Source of the DNA: a virus
DNA length: 42,274 nucleotides
Reading direction: 5' to 3' (one strand)
IMG/VR virus record: IMGVR_UViG_3300042922_000826
Coordinates: 1-42,274 of that record
In this document: positions 16,495 through 23,504 of the stretch, one piece after another
Position numbering within the stretch: the stretch's first letter is position 1
Layout of the letters: each line of letters begins with the position of its first letter
Program-made: the position numbers and the translations under genes
Notes under the pieces: model-generated
The model's input: the letters and a program-made list of their open reading frames with translations, nothing else
Database searches by the model: none
Told to the model about the DNA's origin: nothing

Positions 16495-17853
16495 TTAGTA
16501 GTCTGGCCCGATCGCCACCGGGTCGTAGTACTCCACAACTTCGTCGGCAAGCGCCTCCAATTCGAGCATCAGCTCGGTGAGCAGCCAGACCAGGGCGTCG
16601 AGGCGGTCCGGCGACTTCTCGCCGGTCGTCGGGTCCCAGTTGCACATCTGGTCCTCGAGCAGGGCGAGAGACCCAAGGTGATGCACCTTGCGCTGCTCAT
16701 AGAGGCCGGCGATTGGCTCGGCACGTGTCTGCTTGCCCCGGCTCGCGTGCACGGCCTTGTAGGGGATGTGCTTCCCGACGGTGCGGAGGTTCGCCTCGAC
16801 CAGGTCGCCGCCGTTGTTCACCTCGGCGACCACCCGATCGGCCTCTTGGACCTCGTAGGTGTTGACCACCAACTCAGCCCACTCGGCGGGCGTGTACTGG
16901 CCCGAGACGTCGTCAATGACGAAGCCGTGAAGCTCAGGGTACCCCTTGCAGGAGCACCACCCGATGCCGCCGGCCACGATGCCGGTTTCGTCCGAGGTAG
17001 CCTTCGCCGAGACCGCGGGGTCGACCGCCACAGCCTTGCGGATGAGGGGCGGCAGCTCCCGGACCATCAGGTCTTCAATCTGCTTGCGCTTCCAGAGCGC
17101 GCCAGGGTTGTCGTCGAGAATCTCGGCGTGCAGCTCCTGGCGGCCGAGGCGCGTGCCTTCGTACTTGCTCCTCACCTTCGCGAGGAAGCGGGGCGCGAGG
17201 TTTGCCTCGTTGTCGTAGGTGCTACCGCTCACAACGATGGTGTCGGGGTCGGCGACGAGCTCGCGCACCTCCTTGGTGGGGCGAGGCGTCGTCGTCACGC
17301 AAACGCGGGGGTCGCTGCCAAGGCGCAGGCCAAAAATGAGGTTGTCCCAGGTGTCGCGGGCGTAGCGCCAGGCGGCCTTCTCGTCACACCAGGCCGTGTC
17401 GTGCTGTGGTCCGCGGAGGCGAGCCGGCTCCTCGGCCGAGTAGCATGTGGCGATCGCGCCATTGGGCCAGGTGAGGCGGCGCTTGGACGGCTCGTAGATC
17501 GGTCGGTTCCACGGGGGGCATACGGCGAGCAATCCGCTTTCGCCCTCTACCATGACGTCACGGACGTCGGCGGCGGTCGGGCCGACCAGGGCTATGCGGC
17601 GGGCGCCATGCACCTCGACGCGCTCACGGACCCACTCGGCGCCGGTGCGGCTCTTTCCGAAGCCGCGCCCGGCGAGCAAGAGCCACACGAACCAGGCGCC
17701 GGGAGGCGCGATCTGATTGCCGCGCGCCCAAAGGCCCTTCCAGTCGTAGAGAAGGGCCTCGGCCTCGTCGTCCGAGAGTTCAGCCAGCGCTTCCAGAATC
17801 TGGTCGGGGCTTAAGCCGCGCAAGGCGCTCAGCAAGTCGCTGCTTTGCATCAT
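16495..17853 (-). CDS. terL: Terminase large subunit
   Basis: 452 aa. Walker A LAGRGFGKSRTG lies near residues 60-72, a Walker B-like DTAWCDEKAAW near 153-163, and a coupling motif VTTTPRPTKEV after it. The nuclease half shows AVAVDPAVS (first acidic), EVNNGGDLVE (second) and KSPDRLDALVWLLTE (third), which is the RNase H-like pattern. It overlaps the small subunit gene by about 70 bases. The motor packages DNA; whether the phage uses cos or headful packaging cannot be told from the sequence alone. Confidence 0.94.
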   Translation of the reverse strand: MMQSSDLLSALRGLSPDQILEALAELSDDEAEALLYDWKGLWARGNQIAPPGAWFVWLLLAGRGFGKSRTGAEWVRERVEVHGARRIALVGPTAADVRDVMVEGESGLLAVCPPWNRPIYEPSKRRLTWPNGAIATCYSAEEPARLRGPQHDTAWCDEKAAWRYARDTWDNLIFGLRLGSDPRVCVTTTPRPTKEVRELVADPDTIVVSGSTYDNEANLAPRFLAKVRSKYEGTRLGRQELHAEILDDNPGALWKRKQIEDLMVRELPPLIRKAVAVDPAVSAKATSDETGIVAGGIGWCSCKGYPELHGFVIDDVSGQYTPAEWAELVVNTYEVQEADRVVAEVNNGGDLVEANLRTVGKHIPYKAVHASRGKQTRAEPIAGLYEQRKVHHLGSLALLEDQMCNWDPTTGEKSPDRLDALVWLLTELMLELEALADEVVEYYDPVAIGPDY

Positions 17854-18376
17854 TCACCTCGACCTGCATGGGCCCGCCGTTGGGGCCGGAAACCTCCTGC
17901 TTCTCGGGAGCGTTCCATCCGAACATCTTGGTCAACTGGCCGATGGCGCCCAGCTTGTCATGAAGCTTGATGCGCTTCGACCCGCCGGCCTCGGTGATGC
18001 TCTCCGACACCTCGGCCACGACCCGGCCGTCCACAGGGGGGCGATCGTCGGCGTCGTCATCGTCTTCCGGGTTGGAGGAACGCAAGGTCACGCCCTGAGG
18101 CCCCCACTCGACGAAGTCCGTCATGTCCGCGAACGCGATCCGCTTCAGCTCAACAGCAACCATCACGGCGGACAGTCCGGCCCGCTCGGCCACGTCGGCC
18201 TGGGCCTTCTTGATTGCCGCCTTCACCCGCGGGTCCTGCAGCAGCTTGTAGGCCATCTGCTTGGCGGTCTTGGGGCTGTAGCCGGCCCGGATGGCCGCCG
18301 CGGTCCCGTTGCAGTCGATCGGGTATTCCCACGCGAAGCGCTGCGCCATCGGCGCGAGAGGTTTCTCTTTCGCCAT
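17780..18376 (-). CDS. terS: Terminase small subunit
   Basis: 198 aa from the ATG at 18376, with GGAGGT five bases upstream; an in-frame GTG/ATG extension further up lacks this. The N-terminal RFAWEYPIDCNGTAAAIRAGYSPKTAKQMAYKLLQDPRVKAAI is the classic terminase small-subunit HTH region (terminase_2 family). The middle holds an acidic EDDDDADDRPP stretch. It would recognise the packaging start and recruit the large subunit. Confidence 0.92.
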   Translation of the reverse strand: MAKEKPLAPMAQRFAWEYPIDCNGTAAAIRAGYSPKTAKQMAYKLLQDPRVKAAIKKAQADVAERAGLSAVMVAVELKRIAFADMTDFVEWGPQGVTLRSSNPEDDDDADDRPPVDGRVVAEVSESITEAGGSKRIKLHDKLGAIGQLTKMFGWNAPEKQEVSGPNGGPMQVEVNDAKQRLAERLARLKPRPDSGSAG

Positions 18377-18535
18377 GCCGCACCTCCAAAAATTGCTCGG
18401 CAGCCGGTGCCGCACCGGCTTGTCCACCTGGTTCTGAGGAGACGTCTCCTTTCGAGAGAAAGTCACCCAGGCGGCTTCTCACGGGCGCCCCATTAAAGCC
18501 CCGGCCCCTACTGGGGAACCGAACGAATCACACAG

Positions 18536-18673
18536 TTACAGGAGCCGGCCCTTGTAGGTGGCCTGGGCCAGCTCGGCCTCGAGCTCGGGCGCGACCACCA
18601 GTCGGCGGGCGATCGCCTTCGCTTCCGGGTCGCGCTCAGGCTTGCGGCGCTCGGCCGCCGGCTCAGCGGACAA
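18536..18673 (-). CDS. Small hypothetical protein (TTG start)
   Basis: A 45-codon frame, beginning at a TTG that overlaps the stop of the upstream gene, ends at 18536. Third codon positions are almost all G or C, like the real genes around it, and unlike the other frames here. The protein is Glu/Arg-rich with EAKAIARRLVVAPELEAELAQ and ends ATYKGRLL. Start and existence are uncertain. If real, it lies at the head of the late operon just before the terminase. Confidence 0.45.
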   Translation of the reverse strand: MSAEPAAERRKPERDPEAKAIARRLVVAPELEAELAQATYKGRLL

Positions 18674-19220
18674 GGGCCCGGCTCTCGTACTCGACCTGCA
18701 CCGCCACGGGCACCTGGTCGATGGGCACCCAGCGCACCTTGTGCCAGCCGTCGGAGAGGGCGAAGTCCCAGAGCGGGAACTCGGTGGCGCCGGCTTCCTT
18801 CCATGCCTTCACGGCGTCCCGGTCGGGCACGGCGCGGCGGATGGCCGCCCAGCTGCCTTCGAGGATGAAGCTGCGACCGTCATCCAGGAGCACGCTCACC
18901 CGCGCGGCGTTCCCGCCCCACTCGTGCGCTTCCACCAGGTGCGTGCGCATCGCGGCCCGGTCGTTGCCGGCGTTGCCGTGGGCGGCGTCGTCGGGCACGT
19001 AGGCCCGGAACTCGTCGGCCTCGAAGGTCTCGATGGAGTCGCGGACGAAGACCGGCTCGGCGCTAACCTGGACGGTGGCCGCGGCACGATCGCCGAAGTA
19101 GAGCGGGTGAAGCTCGCGGGGCGCCGCCACGGGGGCGACGACCAGGGCGAGGGAAGCCTTGCGGTTTTCGGCTCGGGTCTTGGCGGCCGAGACGCCGCGG
19201 GATGGTTTCGGAAGTGCCAT
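18663..19220 (-). CDS. Hypothetical protein, first full gene of late operon
   Basis: 185 aa from the ATG at 19220 after AAGGGG. The N-terminal 30 residues are basic; the rest looks globular with LLDDGRSFILEGSWAAIRRAV and FPLWDFALSDGWHKVRW. I do not recognise a family. It lies directly downstream of the candidate late promoter and terminator and upstream of the terminase, where HNH or packaging helpers are sometimes found, but no HNH motif is visible. Confidence 0.7.
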   Translation of the reverse strand: MALPKPSRGVSAAKTRAENRKASLALVVAPVAAPRELHPLYFGDRAAATVQVSAEPVFVRDSIETFEADEFRAYVPDDAAHGNAGNDRAAMRTHLVEAHEWGGNAARVSVLLDDGRSFILEGSWAAIRRAVPDRDAVKAWKEAGATEFPLWDFALSDGWHKVRWVPIDQVPVAVQVEYESRALVR

Positions 19221-19244
19221 TTCGCGCCCCTTTCGGCCAACATG

Positions 19245-19278
19245 AACAACAAAAGACCCGCCGCTTTCGAGCGACGGG
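19245..19278 (-). terminator. Terminator inside the late leader
   Basis: On the minus strand a 9-bp stem (one G-U pair, loop CGAA; 19257-19278) is followed by TCTTTTGTTGTT. It lies between the candidate late promoter and the first late gene, so it would end late transcripts unless read through. Confidence 0.75.
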
Positions 19279-19305
19279 CACAAGGACCCCTTGGGGTAGG
19301 CCTAA

Positions 19306-19335
19306 ATCGTAACCCCTTTTGTGCAAATCGAACAA
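19306..19335 (-). promoter_or_regulatory. Candidate late promoter
   Basis: Minus strand: -35 TTGTTC at 19330-19335, an 18-bp spacer, and -10 TACGAT at 19306-19311. The -35 overlaps the SOS-like motif at 19327-19342. A 12-bp palindrome ACCCC-TT-GGGGT lies close to the expected start of transcription. Confidence 0.5.
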
Positions 19336-19342
19336 GGGTTCT
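19327..19342 (-). promoter_or_regulatory. SOS-box-like operator AGAAC-N3-TGTTCGAT
   Basis: Minus strand AGAACCCTTGTTCGAT. The core GAAC-N4-GTTC matches the LexA box type of Gram-positive and several other phyla. It shares 13 of 13 fixed positions with the site at 35974-35989. Confidence 0.6.
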
Positions 19343-19351
19343 AAATAATTC

Positions 19352-19675
19352 TTAACGGACAGGCGTCAGAAGCCAGGCCAGGATGTTCGGCTTGGCTCGC
19401 TCGACTAGGTTGCGCACGGCCGTCGCGCTGATGTTCATCTGGCGGCCGGCGCGGGCGTAGTTGTAGCCCTCGCGCTTGGCGATCGCCTCCGCGTTGCCCT
19501 TCTGCACGTAGAAGAGCACGCACTCGAGCGGCAGCGCCCAGAGGACCTGGCACATCGCCTCGGCCTGCTGAGGTTCCAGCGTGATGACGGCCTGGACGAT
19601 CTCTTCCGGGGTGAACGCCCGGCCGTTCGCCCGGGTCTTGGTGAACTCGCTGAGAAGCTCATAGAGCGCAGACAT
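19352..19675 (-). CDS. Small HTH protein, candidate late regulator
   Basis: 107 aa; GGGAGG lies four bases before the ATG. The C-terminal half (AIAKREGYNYARAGRQMNISATAVRNLVERAK) looks like a sigma-region-4-type helix-turn-helix, as in phage late activators and antiterminators. It is the last early gene, just upstream of the candidate late promoter and leader terminator. A role in switching on late transcription is inferred from this position; I cannot assign it to a named Q or ArpU family. Confidence 0.6.
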   Translation of the reverse strand: MSALYELLSEFTKTRANGRAFTPEEIVQAVITLEPQQAEAMCQVLWALPLECVLFYVQKGNAEAIAKREGYNYARAGRQMNISATAVRNLVERAKPNILAWLLTPVR

Positions 19676-19746
19676 AAAACCTCCCCTATTTCGTTTCCGG
19701 TTTGGTAAGATCCTGAGGGCGGGCAGGCAGCCTGGATGGAGCAGCG

Positions 19747-20187
19747 ATGACGACAACTGAATCGATTCAACTAATCACTGCGATCGGCCTGGGCGGCTTC
19801 ATCAGTACTCTCGTGAACTTGTACTTCAATACGTCGAACGCACGTAAAGACCGCGAGTTCGACGAGAAGAAGGCCGCATACAGTGCGTTTCTCGATGCTT
19901 ATCAAGCTATCGAGTACAAGGGCTTCACTGAAGTCAAAGAGCCATCCATGCGATTCCGGGCACTCCTAAACGCTACCGATCGCATCGTCTTGGTCAGCTC
20001 ACCGCAGATCGTGAAGGATGCGGTAGCCGTTGTTAAACTTGTCCACAGCGCCTTTGACCCCGACTTAGATGATGCGGCCAGGGATGAGCTCGACGGAAAC
20101 CTCGGAGCCGCCTACAACACCCTCCGAAACGCAATGCGTCAGGATCTAAACATCAATACTGAGCCGCTCGAGTTGAAGGCGCGCTGA
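19747..20187 (+). CDS. Membrane-anchored moron protein
   Basis: 146 aa on the plus strand inside a minus-strand region. An N-terminal hydrophobic segment (ITAIGLGGFISTLVNLYF) is followed by a charged stretch ARKDREFDEKKAAY and a helical cytoplasmic-type domain. Codon use is visibly less GC-rich than the flanking genes. It has its own ribosome site (GGAG) and an AT-richer upstream region, and its 3' end overlaps the convergent RecU-type gene by 35 bases. Such isolated, differently composed genes are often lysogenic conversion or superinfection exclusion genes, but the function is unknown. Confidence 0.75.
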   Translation: MTTTESIQLITAIGLGGFISTLVNLYFNTSNARKDREFDEKKAAYSAFLDAYQAIEYKGFTEVKEPSMRFRALLNATDRIVLVSSPQIVKDAVAVVKLVHSAFDPDLDDAARDELDGNLGAAYNTLRNAMRQDLNINTEPLELKAR

Positions 20188-20731
20188 GCTTCTCCGTCAT
20201 CCCGGCGATCGCCGCCACTAGGTCGAGCCCGCCGCGGTCCTTCACCACCGCCGCGCAGCTCTGCTTGAACACCTCGAGGGGGATGGACGGCGCCGCCTTG
20301 CCGCCCAGGTAGCGCGCCCGGTCGGCCTGCTCCCAGTACGGGGCCAGCACGGGCCAGGTGAGCGCGAAGTAGCGCGCCCCGTCCGGCAGATCGGAGAACT
20401 CGACGAGCAGGAAGGCGATCGCCCCGCGCTCGTGCGCCTCGCGTAGCCGCCGCGCCTGGTGGGGCTTCACCGTGCGCTTGGGGTCGACGGGGAACGACTT
20501 ACCCTTGGTGCTCTTGGCGTCGAAGGTGACGCGCCGGCCCCAGAAGTCGCCCGAGAAGTCGAGCCCGCCCTTGGCGACCAGGCGCCCTCGGGCCCGGCCC
20601 TGGCCGTCGACGGTGCCGGCGAAGCGGGGCGAGCCCTGCTCGATGTCGAGGCCCTCGGCCTGGTAGTCCTTAGCTCGCCGCCTTACGAGCGCTTCGAGCG
20701 CCGCGCCGGTGCTTTTCGTCTTGGCTGCCAT
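20153..20731 (-). CDS. RecU-like Holliday junction resolvase
   Basis: 192 aa from the ATG at 20731. The pattern GLDFSGDFWGRRVTFDAKSTKGKSFPVD, followed by KPHQARRLREAHERGAIAFLLVEF, matches the RecU fold: the D...F.AK residues are the nuclease metal site (PD-(D/E)xK type). It probably resolves recombination or replication intermediates before packaging. The gene overlaps the upstream gene by 62 bases. Confidence 0.82.
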   Translation of the reverse strand: MAAKTKSTGAALEALVRRRAKDYQAEGLDIEQGSPRFAGTVDGQGRARGRLVAKGGLDFSGDFWGRRVTFDAKSTKGKSFPVDPKRTVKPHQARRLREAHERGAIAFLLVEFSDLPDGARYFALTWPVLAPYWEQADRARYLGGKAAPSIPLEVFKQSCAAVVKDRGGLDLVAAIAGMTEKLSAPSTRAAQY

Positions 20732-21125
20732 GTTGCTCTTCCTCCTCCGCCCAGCTGGCGGCGATCGCCCCCTTGTAAACGTCACCTGGTCGCGCCGTCT
20801 CCCAGAAGTCCGCCGGCAGGCCCAGGTGCTTCGGCGCCGGCATCCAAACGCGGCCGCAATGGCTGTAGCTGTCCCACATCGGCCCGCTCGGGAGCACGAT
20901 GACCTTGCAGGTCGGGCACACGCAGGCGGTCGTGCGCGGCAAACGCCGGATGCTGGTGCCCGCCGAGATGAGCTCGAGCAGGGCAACCATCAGCTGGCCG
21001 CCCAGCTGCTCCCACTCGTCGTCGCTCAGCGCCTCGGGGTTCTTGGTGAGCGGCAGCCCGGCGCGCAGGGCACCCACGGCAGCCGTTTGCTGCAGGCGCA
21101 AGTGGTCTTTCATCGGTTCGGTCAC
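20670..21125 (-). CDS. Hypothetical protein with Cys motif upstream of RecU
   Basis: 151 aa from a GTG at 21125 with GGAGG eight bases upstream. It has helical N- and C-terminal parts and a CVCPTCK segment (about residues 68-74) followed by a later Cys, possibly a zinc site. The 3' end overlaps the resolvase gene. The tail is very charged (EEEEQHGSQDEKHRRGARSARK). No family is recognised. Confidence 0.65.
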   Translation of the reverse strand: MTEPMKDHLRLQQTAAVGALRAGLPLTKNPEALSDDEWEQLGGQLMVALLELISAGTSIRRLPRTTACVCPTCKVIVLPSGPMWDSYSHCGRVWMPAPKHLGLPADFWETARPGDVYKGAIAASWAEEEEQHGSQDEKHRRGARSARKAAS

Positions 21126-21161
21126 TTCGCTTTACCTCCTGATGGCAAGTTGTGCGTCGAA

Positions 21162-21201
21162 TCACATCCAAGCCTAGCGGTAAGTGCTGGTCTTGGATGT
21201 G
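21162..21201. repeat. Inverted repeat in intergenic gap
   Basis: Ten-base arms CACATCCAAG and CTTGGATGTG separated by about 18 bases, in the 159-bp gap before the gene at 21125. A hairpin or operator is possible. No T-tract follows. Confidence 0.5.
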
Positions 21202-21284
21202 TCACGCTTCATCTCATCGGCCTGTAATGCCCGTCATCACTGGGCTACAGAGTATTATTCGTCCGTAAAACTTGGATCGCAGCG

Positions 21285-21659
21285 CTAACCGCCCTCCCGG
21301 GTCGCCTTCTTGCGGCGCAGGAACGCCCGCGCCTCCGTCTCGGTCACCGTCCGCAGCCGGCGGTACTGGGTGATGTTGCCGGCTTCGTCCCGGGCGGCGA
21401 CTTCCACCAGCACGAGGGCCTGCTCGGCCTGGTCGTGCACGGCGGCGCGGGTGAGCTGCGCGAGCTCGCGTTCATTCGTGGTCATGCGGTTGTTCCTCCG
21501 GAAGATGCATGCGACCTGGTAGGCAGCCATGCCGGTCTTGAGAACCTGCCAAGGGGTGGCAGCGTCGCCAGCCTGGTAAAGGCCAAAGACAGCGCAGATG
21601 AAGATGGCGACCTTGGCGATCGCCGCGGTGAGCGGGCGAGGGAAGTTGGTAGAGGCCAT
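21285..21659 (-). CDS. Hypothetical protein with internal start
   Basis: 124 aa from the ATG at 21659. The N-terminal part has one membrane-type segment (VAIFICAVFGLYQAG). A second ATG at 21485, with a better ribosome site (GGAGG at nine bases), would give only the soluble C-terminal half: MTTNERELAQ... ending in RRKKATREGG. Either a fused product or two proteins from one frame are possible. Function unknown. Confidence 0.55.
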   Translation of the reverse strand: MASTNFPRPLTAAIAKVAIFICAVFGLYQAGDAATPWQVLKTGMAAYQVACIFRRNNRMTTNERELAQLTRAAVHDQAEQALVLVEVAARDEAGNITQYRRLRTVTETEARAFLRRKKATREGG

Positions 21660-21798
21660 GGGGTTCGGGTCCTTTGCTCGGGTCGAGCGTGAGCGGCTCA
21701 CTGGCCGCTCAACAGTTCTAACCTGAGCATATTGGTGAAAAGTGGGACGATCCGAGTGGACCCAGAATGTTAAGCACCCTTAACCTGTGCGCTTGATC

Positions 21799-22071
21799 CT
21801 ACTTCCTATCCGGGGCGCGCTCGCCCATCAAGCCCGACAAGCGCCAGACCCGCGTGAACAACACGGCCGAGTCTGGCCGCTCCGATTCATCGGTCAACCA
21901 CTCCCGCACGGCCTGGCGCAGTTCGCGCAGTTGCGCAACCTCGGCCAGCAATTCAGGAAACTGCCAACTCTCAAGCACGCCCAGCACGACCGCCCCGCCG
22001 CCATCAGGGCGGGTCTCGACCAGTTTTTGTAACGAGGCCAACCGGGCCTTGGATGACTCAACGTCAACCAT
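21799..22071 (-). CDS. Hypothetical early protein
   Basis: 90 aa; GAGGT precedes the ATG. Helical, with two Leu-rich stretches (LASLQKLVETR, ELLAEVAQLRELRQAV). It is the last of a run of small early genes before a 139-bp gap. No family recognised. Confidence 0.55.
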   Translation of the reverse strand: MVDVESSKARLASLQKLVETRPDGGGAVVLGVLESWQFPELLAEVAQLRELRQAVREWLTDESERPDSAVLFTRVWRLSGLMGERAPDRK

Positions 22072-22084
22072 CGGATACCTCTAC

Positions 22085-22318
22085 CTATCGGGAGTCGCGG
22101 ATGCCGGCGGCAACCGCCTTGCGAATGTCGTCGGCCTCGGGCTGGGCCATATAGATTTGGTCGATCTTGTCGAGGATGCGCCAGAGCACCCGAGCGATGT
22201 GCAAGAGCTGCCAGCACACCACCCACCGGGGGTCGCCAGCGCCCTGGAATCGCTCAATCCAGTAGACCGGCTGCTCTGTCGCCTGTTGGCGTTCTTCCGC
22301 CTCGGTAATCGCGGCCAC
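22085..22318 (-). CDS. Hypothetical early protein (GTG start)
   Basis: 77 aa starting at a GTG after GGAGG. It has a Trp-rich centre (DPRWVVCWQLLHIARVLWRIL) that could be a membrane-associated or packing helix. No known family. Part of a run of short minus-strand genes. Confidence 0.5.
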   Translation of the reverse strand: MAAITEAEERQQATEQPVYWIERFQGAGDPRWVVCWQLLHIARVLWRILDKIDQIYMAQPEADDIRKAVAAGIRDSR

Positions 22319-22342
22319 GGGGGCCTCCTTTCTGCTTGCTTC

Positions 22343-22633
22343 TCAACCGAGAGGCTCTGGACTACCAGCAATCCGGCAGCGGCTGGTCGCTGAACCGGGT
22401 CGTGCGCGTCGGGACGTCGGGGCGATCGCCGCCCAGGCTCGCGCGTCCCCCGCCGGGTGGGGTTCCTCGACCTCGAGGCCGTAGCTGCCGCCGAGAGCCA
22501 GCCCGTTGATGACGGGCAGCTCCGGCAGCGTGAGCAGCTGGGCCTGGGCCTGGTCGAGAGTCAGGCCCGTGGCGAGGGTCTCGGCGCCGCCGAGAAACGG
22601 GCGCCAAACGACGCGATATGTGGCCTCGGTCAT
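22343..22633 (-). CDS. Small protein with probable 3' frameshift
   Basis: 96 aa as read. The first 70 residues look normal; the last 26 do not. From about 22424 a -1 shift gives DVPTRTTRFSDQPLPDCW and a stop, with 17 of 18 codons ending in G or C, against 11 of 18 in the read frame. This indicates a one-base loss in a C run or a shift site, next to a GCGATCGC octamer (22422-22429). Function unknown; its start overlaps the end of the upstream gene. Confidence 0.55.
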   Translation of the reverse strand: MTEATYRVVWRPFLGGAETLATGLTLDQAQAQLLTLPELPVINGLALGGSYGLEVEEPHPAGDARAWAAIAPTSRRARPGSATSRCRIAGSPEPLG

Positions 22634-22836
22634 TGCTGGCCCTCTTCCTGCGGCGATCGCTCCTGCTGTTTCTTGTGCGAGGCGATGAGCTGCTCAGCAA
22701 GCGCCGAGGCCTCTTCAATCTGGGCGATCGGCACCCAGAGAACGGCGAACGCGGGCTTGTCGTCCAGGGCCATAGTCCCGAAGCTCGGGCCGCCGTCATT
22801 GAGAATCTGCGCCATCTTGGCGACGTCGATGTTCAT
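22630..22836 (-). CDS. Hypothetical early protein
   Basis: 68 aa, MNIDVAKMAQILND..., with PAFAVLWVPIAQIEEASALAEQL and a basic/acidic tail. Ends four bases inside the next gene (ATGA). A GCGATCGC octamer lies directly before its start. No family recognised. Confidence 0.6.
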   Translation of the reverse strand: MNIDVAKMAQILNDGGPSFGTMALDDKPAFAVLWVPIAQIEEASALAEQLIASHKKQQERSPQEEGQQ

Positions 22837-22848
22837 GGCGATCGCCCC

Positions 22849-23118
22849 CTACTTCCGGTTCCGCTTGCGCGCCGCGCGGGAGGCCTTGGCCTTGGCCTTG
22901 TCGCGCGCCTGCATGCCGACCTTGGTGTAGCCCGAGCGGGTCTTGTGGCCGCCGTAGTACTTGGCCTCTTCGCGCCGCTTCAGCTCGGCGACATCGAGCG
23001 TCTCGGTGCGAACGACCAGGCCGTCAGGGATGCTCTCGTCGATGTGGATCGGCCCCTGCGCCTGGAGCGGCGCGATCAGACCCAAGGTCGCCATCTGGGC
23101 GTAGGTGTTGCTGTTCAT
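22849..23118 (-). CDS. Basic hypothetical early protein
   Basis: 89 aa. The C-terminal third is very basic (MQARDKAKAKASRAARKRN...), suggesting nucleic-acid binding. The middle contains YYGGHKTRSGYTKVG. It is divergent to the small plus-strand gene at 23278, with the 159-bp gap between carrying likely promoters. Function unknown. Confidence 0.6.
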   Translation of the reverse strand: MNSNTYAQMATLGLIAPLQAQGPIHIDESIPDGLVVRTETLDVAELKRREEAKYYGGHKTRSGYTKVGMQARDKAKAKASRAARKRNRK

Positions 23119-23277
23119 GGTGTACTCGCTTTCTGCCCGTCGTGCGGGCGGTTGGGCTTGCGGCGATCGCCGCGCTATTCACGTACCGTTCAGAGAAGCA
23201 CGCGGTTCAGTCTTAGCCCCGGTTTAAGACAGGTAGCGCCGGGCCGGGGCTATATCGGGGCCAAGGAGGGACCGCCC

Positions 23278-23487
23278 ATGCCTCAGCCCATTCTTTCCAT
23301 CACGACCATCCAAGACGGCGATCGCCAGGTGCTCTGGGGCTCGCTGCTTCTCGAACTGGAGGCCGCCGTTAGCGCAGTGATCACCGCGCGGCGCGACCAG
23401 CTGACCGACGCCGGGCTGTACCTGGCCGCCCACGAATTGCGGCTCGAGCTGAGCGACGTGCTGCTCGACGGTGCCGAGGGAGGGTAA
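23278..23487 (+). CDS. Small plus-strand moron-like protein
   Basis: 69 aa, starting with MPQPILSITTIQDGDRQVLW, with a Leu/Glu/Ala-rich helix and acidic end. AAGGAGGG sits six bases before the ATG, a strong ribosome site. It is alone on the plus strand between minus-strand early genes, so it has its own promoter, probably in 23180-23260, where GTCTTA and TAAGAC form a small inverted repeat. Function unknown. Confidence 0.65.
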   Translation: MPQPILSITTIQDGDRQVLWGSLLLELEAAVSAVITARRDQLTDAGLYLAAHELRLELSDVLLDGAEGG

Positions 23488-23504
23488 GGCAGGCGATCGC
23501 CGCG

